From the NCBI RefSeq assembly GCF_050410795.1, contig NZ_CP191258.1:930001-994000 (forward strand): a stretch of 64,000 nt of DNA, in the 5' to 3' direction. Of the stretch, positions 47,088 through 55,700 are shown one piece after another (the first letter of the stretch is position 1; the number at the start of each line of letters is the position of its first letter). The DNA is from Fontivita pretiosa (GTDB taxonomy: Bacteria > Planctomycetota > Phycisphaerae > Tepidisphaerales > Tepidisphaeraceae). The position numbers and the translations under genes are program-made. A model generated the notes under the pieces. The model did not search any database and was not told the DNA's origin. It saw only the letters and a program-made list of their open reading frames with translations.

Positions 47088-48524
47088 ATGACCGACAAAA
47101 CAGAACATCCCCCCGTGCCCGAGGCGTTTGCGGCCCTGGGCATTCGTCCGTCCATTCTCAGAGCGCTGGCTGAGCTGAAATTCACCACGCCGTCGGAGAT
47201 TCAGTCGATGCTGATCCCCCGCGCGCTGGCGGGAGTGGATATTCTCGGCCAGGCGCGCACCGGCACCGGCAAGACTGCCGCCTTTGCCATTCCCATCCTT
47301 CAGAAGGCCGCCAAGGGGCTGCCAACGCAGGCGATCATTCTCGTGCCGACCCGCGAGCTGGCGGTGCAGGTCGATGCGGAAATCGCCCGCCTGGGAAAAT
47401 ACACACCGATCCGATCCGTGCCGGTCTACGGCGGACAGAAGATCGCGGCGCAGATCAAGTTCCTCAAGCATCATCCGGAAATCCTCGTTGGCACGCCGGG
47501 GCGGGTGATCGATCTGCTGGACCGGCGAATCATCAGCTTCGACAACCTGCGGTTCGTCGTGCTGGATGAAGTCGATCGAATGCTCGATATCGGCTTCCGC
47601 GACGACATCCGCAATATCCTCTCGCGGATCAGGGGGATGAAACAAAAGGATGAAGACAGAAGGATAAAGGATGAGGACGGCGAAGCTCAGAGTTCAGATT
47701 CATCCTTGAACGCTGAGCCCTCATCCTTGAACCATCAGACCATTTTCGTGTCCGCGACGATCAGCGATGAGATCGAGCGGCTGGCGCGCAGGTATATGCG
47801 CGAGCCGGTGGAGAAGCTGGTGGCTCCGGGCGCCGATGAAAAGCCGACGGTTGAACAGGTCGAGCAGTGCTACTTTTCGGTGCAGCCCTGGGACAAGTAT
47901 CGCCTGCTGCGGATGCTGCTGGAGCGGGAGAACCCGGAACTGGCCATCGTGTTCTGCAAGACCAAGCACGGCGCCGAGAAACTCGCCCGACGGCTCCATG
48001 CCGACGGCATCGCCTGCCGCGAGATCCACGGCAATCTGGCCCAGCACAAGCGCGAGAAGGTGATGAAGAGTTTCCGGGGCGGCAAGTTCGACGTGCTGAT
48101 CGCCACCGACCTGGCCAGCCGCGGCATTGACGTGGCGGACATCAGTCACATCATCAACTACGACATCCCCGAGGACCCGGAAGTGTACGTGCACCGCGTC
48201 GGGCGCACCGCGCGAATGGGCGCCCGGGGCAAGGCCTTCACCTTCGTGACGCGCCAGCAGGGAGAGGAGCTGACGCGTATCGAGAATCTGATCAACATGG
48301 TAATTCCGCAGGCGACGATGGAGGGATTCCAGCCCACTCCTCCGCCGGCGGACTGGGCGGAGCAGCCGCCCGGATTCGACCGCGCCGCCGCTCCGGCACC
48401 CCTGAGCCGCTTCGAGCGTCCTGCGCATCCAGCGCCTCAGGGAACGACGGTGACGATCCCCGCGCGTCCACTGACCCTGGGCAGCAAGATTCCCATCAGC
48501 CGCCGACACAAGCGACGGCGGTGA
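47088..48524 (+). CDS. DEAD-box family ATP-dependent RNA helicase
   Basis: 478 residues from ATG 47088; the frame is open to 46974, with another ATG at 47028. Q motif ELKFTTPSEIQSMLIP, Walker A ARTGTGKT, PTRELAVQ, TPGRVIDLL, motif II LDEVDRML (DEVD in place of DEAD), SATISDEIERL, ATDLASRGIDVADI and HRVGRTARMG. Basic Pro-rich tail. Odd: an insert between RNILSRIRG and TIFVSATI, encoded by a repeat at 47641-47735, just before motif III. Likely a cold-shock or ribosome-assembly helicase. Confidence 0.93.
   Translation: MTDKTEHPPVPEAFAALGIRPSILRALAELKFTTPSEIQSMLIPRALAGVDILGQARTGTGKTAAFAIPILQKAAKGLPTQAIILVPTRELAVQVDAEIARLGKYTPIRSVPVYGGQKIAAQIKFLKHHPEILVGTPGRVIDLLDRRIISFDNLRFVVLDEVDRMLDIGFRDDIRNILSRIRGMKQKDEDRRIKDEDGEAQSSDSSLNAEPSSLNHQTIFVSATISDEIERLARRYMREPVEKLVAPGADEKPTVEQVEQCYFSVQPWDKYRLLRMLLERENPELAIVFCKTKHGAEKLARRLHADGIACREIHGNLAQHKREKVMKSFRGGKFDVLIATDLASRGIDVADISHIINYDIPEDPEVYVHRVGRTARMGARGKAFTFVTRQQGEELTRIENLINMVIPQATMEGFQPTPPPADWAEQPPGFDRAAAPAPLSRFERPAHPAPQGTTVTIPARPLTLGSKIPISRRHKRRR
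47641..47735. repeat. AAGGATGAGG-type hairpin repeat inserted in frame in the helicase gene
   Basis: AAGGATGAGG (47667-47676) pairs exactly with CCTCATCCTT (47719-47728). More AAGGATGAAG/TCATCCTTGAAC copies flank it. The frame stays open, adding about 30 polar residues (KDEDRRIKDEDGEAQSSDSS region). The same word occurs in ccoG. Confidence 0.65.
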
Positions 48525-48889
48525 AGTGTCGTGGACGGAGCATTCGCTGAAGCCAACGGTCCGCGCAACCACAAACTGCCACTAAACTTGTGCGCTCACT
48601 TGCATCCGATGCGTCGATCCTGCAAAATATCTCGATCGTCGAGTCCGTGAACTGCGGTCCAATGGCCACAGTCTCCGAACCGACCAGACCGATGAGTGTG
48701 CACATGAGCACGACGACCAGGACGAAGACGACTACGCGCCGGTGAACCGGGCAAACCGAACCCCGAGTTCACCAGTGCGTATCGTCTGAAGTTCGTCCAG
48801 GGCACGTCGGTGTGCGTCAATCATCGCGATCCGGTCGCGGTTCAGAGACTGTGGCCACGGTCGTTTATCAGGTATCTGGAGTCTTTGCC
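48525..48889. other. Intergenic region with a long imperfect inverted repeat
   Basis: 365 bp between the helicase and asd. TGGCCACAGTCTC (48663-48675) and GAGACTGTGGCCA (48845-48857) are perfect inverted copies, and similarity continues inward for about 25-30 more bases on each side. No convincing reading frame lies between them. TGGAG before the asd ATG is the ribosome site. Confidence 0.5.
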
Positions 48890-49903
48890 ATGTCCTCCTC
48901 AGCAGGTTTTAACGTCGCCATCGTCGGCGCCACCGGCGCCGTGGGACAGGAATTCCTCACCGTTCTGGCCGAGCGGAAGTTCCCGATCCGCAATCTCAGG
49001 CTGCTGGCCTCGGCGCGCAGCGCCGGCAAGAAAGTCCAGTTCAACGGCCAGACGCTGGTCGTGGAGGAGCTGACCAAAGACAGTTTCAAAGACATCCAGT
49101 TCGCGTTTTTCAGCGCCGGCGGCAGCGTGAGCAGGGAGTTCGCCCCCGCGGCGGTGCAGGCGGGCGCGATCGTCATCGACAACACCAGTGCCTTTCGGCT
49201 CAAGGACGGCGTGCCGCTGGTCGTGCCCGAAGTCAACGCCGACGCCATCAAGAAGCACAACGGCCTGATCGCCAACCCCAACTGCTCGACGATCATCATG
49301 AACGTTCCGGTCTGGCCTCTGCACAGACAGTTCCGCGTCAAGCGCATCGTGGTCAGCACGTATCAGGCCGTCAGCGGCGCCGGCGCGTGGGGACTGTACG
49401 AGCTGGAACAGCAGATCAGGGATTACGCCGCCGGAAGACCTGTCAGGAAGGAAAAGTTTCCTCACCAGATCGTCAACAACCTGTTCAGCCACAACTCGAA
49501 GGTGGCCGAGAACGGCTACAACGAGGAAGAGAACAAGATGGTCAATGAGACGCGGAAGATTTTCGGGGATCCGAAGATCATGATTACCGCGACCTGTGTT
49601 CGCGTGCCGGTGCCGCGCGCCCACAGTGAAGCGATCAACCTCGAATTCGAGCGTCCGATCAACCCGCAGATCGCAAGGGAAATCCTCAGCAAGGCCCCGG
49701 GGGTGAAGATCGTGGACGACCCGGTCAACAACCACTTCCCCATGCCACTGGAGGCTTCGTTCCAGGACGACGTGCTGGTCGGACGTATCCGACAGGACAT
49801 CAGCCGCGATGACGGGCGTGGATTGGACATTTTCGTCGCGGGGGATCAGGTGAGGAAGGGCGCCGCGACCAATGCGGTGCAGATCGCCGAACGGTTGATC
49901 TGA
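48890..49903 (+). CDS. asd: Aspartate-semialdehyde dehydrogenase
   Basis: 337 residues; reduces aspartyl phosphate to the semialdehyde for Lys, Met and Thr synthesis and diaminopimelate. FNVAIVGATGAVGQEFL is the NADP site; ANPNCSTIIM holds catalytic Cys132; VSTYQAVSGAGAWG and PVPRAHSEAINLEF (His) complete the active site. ATG 48890 with TGGAG about 10 bases upstream is the family-like start; a longer frame from 48812 reads into the inverted repeat. Confidence 0.97.
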   Translation: MSSSAGFNVAIVGATGAVGQEFLTVLAERKFPIRNLRLLASARSAGKKVQFNGQTLVVEELTKDSFKDIQFAFFSAGGSVSREFAPAAVQAGAIVIDNTSAFRLKDGVPLVVPEVNADAIKKHNGLIANPNCSTIIMNVPVWPLHRQFRVKRIVVSTYQAVSGAGAWGLYELEQQIRDYAAGRPVRKEKFPHQIVNNLFSHNSKVAENGYNEEENKMVNETRKIFGDPKIMITATCVRVPVPRAHSEAINLEFERPINPQIAREILSKAPGVKIVDDPVNNHFPMPLEASFQDDVLVGRIRQDISRDDGRGLDIFVAGDQVRKGAATNAVQIAERLI

Positions 49904-49931
49904 CCGCCGACAGAGCAGCCTGCCGCTGGTC

Positions 49932-49958
49932 CTGCCCTGGCGCCTCGGGCCAGGGCAG
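49932..49958 (+). terminator. Strong hairpin after asd
   Basis: CTGCCCTGGC and GCCAGGGCAG form a perfect 10-bp stem with a 7-base loop, 29 bases after the asd stop. No U-run follows, so it is at best a factor-dependent terminator or a transcript-stabilising hairpin. Confidence 0.4.
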
Positions 49959-50042
49959 CGGGGCCGATGTGTGCCCGATCTGCCTGACATCCTGTTTCGC
50001 GCCGCTATAATCCCTCAACTTTCTTCTCAATGGACTGTGCCG

Positions 50043-51116
50043 ATGCCCACACTGACCAAGGAAACCGTCGTCGCCGCGCTGCGAAGTGTCATCGATCCCG
50101 AGTTGTCCAGGGACATCGTCAGCCTGAACATGGTCAAGGACGTCAGGGTCGAAGGCTCCTGCGTCGAAGTGACCGTCGAGCTGACCACCCCGGCCTGCCC
50201 GCTCAAGGACGTCATCCAGCGCGACGTGACTGAAGCTCTGAAGCGCATCGGCGCCGAGCAGGTGAAGCTTCATGTCACGGCCAACACCCGCGGGCCAGCG
50301 ATGCGACGCGAGAGCGACCCCCTGCCGCAGGTCAAGAACAAGATCGGCATCGGCGCCGGCAAGGGAGGCGTGGGCAAGTCCACCGTCGCGGTCAACGTCG
50401 CCGTCGGCCTGGCAAGGCAGGGCGCGCGCGTTGGACTCATGGATGGCGATATCTACGGCCCGAGCATGCCCACCATGCTCGGTATCCGTGGTCAGGTGCC
50501 GCAGGTCCGTGGCAACAAGATCATCCCCTTTTACGTACACGGGATCCACGCCGTCACCATCGGCTCGCTCGTCGAGGAGGACAAGCCGCTGATCTGGCGC
50601 GGCCCGATGGCGCACGGCGCGTTCAAGCAGCTTCTGCTGGACAACACGGAATGGCCCGAGTTGGACTATCTCATTGTGGACCTGCCGCCCGGGACGGGGG
50701 ACGTGCCGCTGACGCTCTGCCAGCTTCTGCCGCTGACCGGCGCCGTCGTCGTCGCCACGCCGCAGCAGGTCGCCCTGGACGACTGCATCCGCGCCGTGAG
50801 GATGTTCCAGCAACTGGGCGCGCCAATCCTGGGCATCATCGAGAACATGAGCTACATGCCTCTGCCCGACGGAAGCATCGCCGACATCTTCGGCCGCGGC
50901 GGCGCTCGACGCGCCGCGGAAATGCTCGGCGTTCCCTTCCTGGGCGAGCTGCCCCTGTTCCCGGAACTGCGCGCCAACAGTGACGCGGGAGACCCGACCC
51001 GAAACTTCGAGTCCAGCCCTCAACTCCGCCAGGCGCTGGAACACATCGTCGGGCAGCTCGCCGGAGAAGTGAGCAAACGCAACCTCCAATCCGGCCCGAC
51101 CCTCACGATCGAGTAG
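50043..51116 (+). CDS. Mrp/NBP35-family Fe-S cluster carrier ATPase
   Basis: 357 residues. N-terminal MIP18 (DUF59) domain about 5-78 (LRSVIDPELSRDIVSLNMV). The P-loop ATPase domain follows, with GAGKGGVGKSTVAVNVA (deviant Walker A 106-113), MDGDIYGPSMPTMLG and VDLPPGTGDVPLTLCQ. Members hold and deliver Fe-S clusters. Odd: after IIENMSYM, where Mrp proteins usually have a CxxC pair that bridges the cluster, this one reads PLPDGSIADIFG with no Cys, and no CxxC exists elsewhere. ATG 50043 is the family-like start. It converges on the WD40 gene. Confidence 0.92.
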   Translation: MPTLTKETVVAALRSVIDPELSRDIVSLNMVKDVRVEGSCVEVTVELTTPACPLKDVIQRDVTEALKRIGAEQVKLHVTANTRGPAMRRESDPLPQVKNKIGIGAGKGGVGKSTVAVNVAVGLARQGARVGLMDGDIYGPSMPTMLGIRGQVPQVRGNKIIPFYVHGIHAVTIGSLVEEDKPLIWRGPMAHGAFKQLLLDNTEWPELDYLIVDLPPGTGDVPLTLCQLLPLTGAVVVATPQQVALDDCIRAVRMFQQLGAPILGIIENMSYMPLPDGSIADIFGRGGARRAAEMLGVPFLGELPLFPELRANSDAGDPTRNFESSPQLRQALEHIVGQLAGEVSKRNLQSGPTLTIE

Positions 51117-51140
51117 CCTTGTCCTCCCGCATGGGCCGTT

Positions 51141-52562
51141 TCATGGTTCGGCCCGCTTGCTGGCGGCTTCGACGCCCAGCTCCGCGAGGTTCCACACCCG
51201 GAGTTTGGTGTCGTTTCCTCCGCCGCCCGCGGCCAGGATACGTCCGTCCGGTGTGAGCGCCAGCGACTCGATGCGCCCTCTGTCGGCGACCAGCCGCGCG
51301 ACAAGCCGCCAGTCGGTCGTCCGCCGCAGATCGATGGTCTGGTCCTTGTGCCCGGCGGCCAGCAACGCGCCGTCCGGTGAAAAGGCGATCGAATCGCCCT
51401 CGACATTGTGATCGGAAATCCGCCGCCAAAGCCGACCCGTCGCCGCTTCCCAGATCACCACTGGCCCGAAGGTGCCGTTGGCAACGATCCACCGCCCGTC
51501 GGGCGACCACGCAGCCGCCTCGTGCGTCGGCTCGGGGCTGATCATCTCACGCACGAGCTGGCCGCTGGCCGCATCCCAGACTCGAACACCTCGCTCCTGT
51601 CCGGCACTCATGAGCTGCTTTCCATCCGGCGAGAAACTGACCGCCTTGAGCGCGCCGATGTGACCGCTCATTGTCCTGCTGAGCCGGCCGCTGGACACAT
51701 CCCAGAGCTTCACCGTCATGTCCATGCTGCAACTGGCCAGCGTCGAGCCGTCAGGAGAAAACGAGACGCTGCGCACCGACATCACGTGCGCCCGCTCGAT
51801 CTTTCGCACAAGCTGGTAATCGGGCACGCTCCACAGCCAGATCGCCAGGTCGTCCCCGCAAGTCGCCAGCAGCTTGCCGTCCGGCGAATACCTGGCGCAA
51901 TAGACCGATCCCACATGACCCGTCAGCCGTCGGCTCAGCTCGAAACTGTCCACCGTCCAGATCGCCACGGTCGCATCGCGGCTGGTGCTGGCCATCGAGC
52001 GTCCGTCGGGAGAGAACGCCACCGACATGACCGACCCGTTGTGCCCCTCGAGTACGCGCCACGCGTTGTCGCTGCTCAGCATCGGCTGCTCGGGCGTGGA
52101 CGGCTCGGGGCTGACATAGGTGAACTGCGGCCGGCGCGGCTTGCCGGGCTGGCCTCCCGCTTCAATGCCCAGCTCGTTCAATGTCCGATTGAGGATCTGG
52201 CTGGCGTGTGCTCCGGCGGCCGGCTCGATCGTCAGCAAGCTGGCGTCATTGCCCGAAGGCTTCAGCAGCACGTTGAAGCGAATCAGCTTCTCCGGATCGC
52301 CCGGCACTTCGGGCCGAATCGCGCCATTGATCTTGCATTCCGTCGGGCCGATCTCCATGTCCTGGATCATCACCGCCGCATAGCCCACCATGGCGTCATG
52401 CACGGCCGCGCTGGCCTCATACAGCGGCGCCGGCAGTCGCGCATCCACCACGGCCGAAGCAGTAGTCGCCGGCGCCGGCTGCGCCGCTCTCAACTGTCCA
52501 ATCACCCAGCCCGTCAATCCCGCCGCAACCAGAATCCACACACACCCAGTCTTTCGGTTCAT
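51141..52562 (-). CDS. Secreted or membrane-anchored seven-bladed WD40 protein
   Basis: 473 residues from ATG 52562, chosen because GGAGGAG lies about 8 bases upstream. An N-terminal hydrophobic segment (about 6-26) is a signal peptide or anchor. A unique region (about 30-170) precedes seven WD40 repeats, such as GHNGSVMSVAFSPDG, GHVGSVYCARYSPDG, SVRSVSFSPDGSTLASC and GHIGALKAVSFSPDG, forming one propeller. Probable scaffold for protein contacts in the periplasm-like space. It lies downstream of the large repeat-protein gene, separated by a terminator. Confidence 0.85.
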   Translation of the reverse strand: MNRKTGCVWILVAAGLTGWVIGQLRAAQPAPATTASAVVDARLPAPLYEASAAVHDAMVGYAAVMIQDMEIGPTECKINGAIRPEVPGDPEKLIRFNVLLKPSGNDASLLTIEPAAGAHASQILNRTLNELGIEAGGQPGKPRRPQFTYVSPEPSTPEQPMLSSDNAWRVLEGHNGSVMSVAFSPDGRSMASTSRDATVAIWTVDSFELSRRLTGHVGSVYCARYSPDGKLLATCGDDLAIWLWSVPDYQLVRKIERAHVMSVRSVSFSPDGSTLASCSMDMTVKLWDVSSGRLSRTMSGHIGALKAVSFSPDGKQLMSAGQERGVRVWDAASGQLVREMISPEPTHEAAAWSPDGRWIVANGTFGPVVIWEAATGRLWRRISDHNVEGDSIAFSPDGALLAAGHKDQTIDLRRTTDWRLVARLVADRGRIESLALTPDGRILAAGGGGNDTKLRVWNLAELGVEAASKRAEP

Positions 52563-52701
52563 TTGAGAATCTCCTCCGTAAAACACCTGCAACGCTCGCA
52601 GCATCAGCGCAGTTGGCGGTGCAATTGTCAAACGACGCGACCGATAGCCATCCATCGCCCCCCCGACAGAGTGCTGTACCCATGTGGCGTACATGCCAGG
52701 C

Positions 52702-52740
52702 AAAAAAGAAGATCCGCCGGCGTGTACGGTCCGGCGGATC
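52702..52740 (-). terminator. Rho-independent terminator of the beta-strand repeat gene
   Basis: On the minus strand GATCCGCCGG and CCGGCGGATC form a perfect 10-bp stem with a 10-base loop, followed by TTCTTTTTTG. It lies 33 bases after the stop codon at 52773. Confidence 0.85.
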
Positions 52741-52772
52741 CTCCATGTTGCGTTCTGAGATCAGATGCGCGA

Positions 52773-55700
52773 TCAGGTGCGCATCAGCCGCGGTCGGCGG
52801 CGAAGGAGCGTCCCTCCCGCCGCCAGCATCAGCATCAGCCCCGACGGCTCGGGAACCGCCGACACGTGAACACTGATGCTGCTGCTGTTGAACGTGATCG
52901 TCGCGCTCACTCCGTCATGGCTGTAGGAGTACTGATTGCCTGCGATGAGGACGATATTGGCAAACGGCGAGCTGTTGACCGTCCCGCCGGCGCCCGTGGC
53001 GATGGCGATGGTGTACGTCAGGCTCAGGTTGGTCTGATCCGGCGGACTGAAATTGACCGGCAGCAACCGCAGCAACGCGCCCCCGACCGACAGCGTCTTG
53101 CCCGCACCGGTGAGCTGGAGCAGATCCGAATCGCCGCTGGTCGGACCGAACTCGACGTCGAAGATCGCGCCGGCGGCGAGGGTGAAATCGCCGGCGCCGG
53201 AGAACGTACCGATGCTCGCGCCCGGCGCCAGCTTGCCGCCGGACTGGACCGTGACGTTCCCCGCAACCGATCCTGTGCCGCCGAGCACTCCGCCGCTTTC
53301 GACCGAAACGGCCCCGCCGCCGCTGTGCGCTCCGTTGATCAGCAGCGAGCCCTGCTGCACGGTGGTCGTGCCGGAGTAGCTGTTGGCCGCCGTGAGAATC
53401 CAGCGCCCGGTCCCGCTTTTGATCAGTGAGGTGCTGCCCCCGTTATCGCCAATCACCAGTGAGAGCGTATTGTTTGCCTTGCTCGTGCCGGTGAGCGTCA
53501 GCGTGCGAGCGCCGCTCTGGGCGTTGAATCCCATCGCGCTGGTGTTGTTGAAGTGGACGCTGCCGGAAGCCGCCGAAGCGTCGATCGTCCCGCCGGACGT
53601 GCCCACGCTGAACAGCCGATTGGTCGTGTCGCCCGCGCCGGTGTATTTCAACGTCCCGCCATTGAGCACCAGGTTCGTCGAGGCGTTGGTCGCCACGCTT
53701 CCAATGCTGCTGAGGGCGTTGAAGTTTGACAGCTTCTTGACTTCCAGCACGCCGTTGCTGATCGTCGTCACGCCGCTGTAGCCGCTGGCGGCGCTGCTGA
53801 GCAGCACGGTGCCGCCAGTAGTTTTGTTCAACCCAACCGCGCCAAGCAGCGGCACATCAACTGTTCCATTTCGCAAATCGAAGGCGCTGGTGCTGGTCAG
53901 GGCCGCGCCACTGATGCCGGTGATTCGCCCGCCGTTGTTCACCGTCACGCCCGTCTGCGTGTCGATGAACATCTGCATATCCAGCACCGCCGTCGGGCCA
54001 TCGACTATCAGAGCCCCGCTGGGCGAAAGCACGCTGCTGCCGCCCATCGCCAGCGTGCCGGAAACGACCGTCGTCGTGCCCGCATAAGTGCTGCTGGCGT
54101 TGTTGAGCACCCATTTGCCGGCGCCGGTTTTGACCAGGCTCACATCTCCGCCGGTCACCTCAGGTATCGAGGCTGACAGCGTGTTGTTGCCTGTGTTGGA
54201 TCCGGTCAGCGTCAGCGTGCGATTCGCGCCTGTGGCGGGCGCCAGCGCGCCGACGCTGGTGAAACTGATCGGCCCCGAGCCGGATGCATCGATGATCGAG
54301 TTGGAGCCATCCAGCGTAAACAGTCGATTCGTCGAATCCCCGCTGCCCGTGTAGCGAAGCGTGCCGCCGATGACAAGCGCCGACTGGCCGCTCGTGCCGG
54401 CGCCGATGCTGCTGGGCAGGCCGACGTTGGACAGCTTGCTGATCTCCAGCACCCCGCCGCCGCTGATGCTGGTTGCTCCCGTGTAGCTGTTGGCCGGATT
54501 TGCCAGGACCAGGGTTCCGCCGCCCTGGTGGTACAGATCCCCCGTGCCGCTGATCAGATTACCGATGCTTAGCGTGCTGCTGCGATTCAGGACGAAGTTG
54601 CCGTCGTTGCTGATGCTGCCGGTTCCCGGCGAGCCGTTGGTGCCGCCGGCGCCGAACTGGAGCGTGCCGGCGACGATCGTCGTGGCGCCGCTGTAGGTAT
54701 TATCGGCAAGTAGAATCCACGTGCCGGCATCGGACTTAACCAGGCTTGTGGGGCCGCCGCCATCGCCGATCACCGCAGCCAGCGTGTTGTTGCCCGTGTT
54801 CGTGCCTCGCAGGGTGAGCGTGCGGGGACCGACCTGAGCGTTGAACCCGATTGGCCCGGGATTGGTCCACTGCATCGCTCCGCTGCCCGCCGACACCAGT
54901 GTCCCCCCACCGCTGCCCAGGTTGAACAGCCGATCGGTCGAGGTCGCGGCGCCGGCGTAGCGCAGGGTTCCGCCGTCCAGCACCAGCTTGCTGGCATCGC
55001 TTGACGCCGCACCGATGCTGCTGTTGACGCCTCCATTGGCCAGGCTCTGCACCGACAGCGTGCCGCCGGTGATGAACGTGACTCCGGTATAGCTGTTGTT
55101 GGTTCCCGTCAGCACCAGCGTGCCCGCGCCGCTCTTGCCGAAGTTCCCGCCGATCTGATACAGCGTGCTGCCTCCGTCAGCGTTTTCGTCGATGGTGCCT
55201 GAATACGTCGCGGTGCCGCTGACACGGTTGACGATCAACGTCCCGCCATTGAGCGTGACAAAACTTGTCGAAGGCCCGCTCAGCGACGCGATGGTCTGCG
55301 ACAGCGGCTCGTACACGTGCGGGCCGCCGCCTATGAACGGCCCGTCATCTCCGGTGTAAAGCTCCAGTCGGCCCGTGCCGCTCAACGTGACCTCGGTCGT
55401 CGCCGGCAGCACGTTCAGCAGCGTCGTCGTGGAATTGTCTGCGACATTGGCGTGTGCCAGCAGCAGGGTTCCGGCGTTGATGGTTGTCGAACCGCCGTAC
55501 GTGTTCTGACCGAACAGCACCCATTCGCCACTGCCATTTTTCACGATCGACGTCACCCCGCCCGTGGGATTGCCGATGATCGCACCCAGTGCCGCGTAGA
55601 AGTTGGTTCCCTCGGCTGGGTCGGCGAACGAACCGCTGAGCGTCAGCGTGCGGCTGCCGCTGCCGCTGAAGGTCAGCGGTGCATTGTTGTACAGGTTCAA

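Noticed and set aside
47088..48524. DEVD in place of DEAD as a sign of an inactive helicase
   Set aside because: The catalytic Asp-Glu pair is kept and all other motifs are intact; the last two positions vary in related helicase families.
48496..48711. 71-codon minus-strand frame before asd
   Set aside because: It covers one arm of the inverted repeat, has no ribosome site and no recognisable motif.
51408..53429. 673-codon plus-strand frame over the WD40 and repeat-protein genes
   Set aside because: Runs through a terminator hairpin and two well-supported minus-strand genes.
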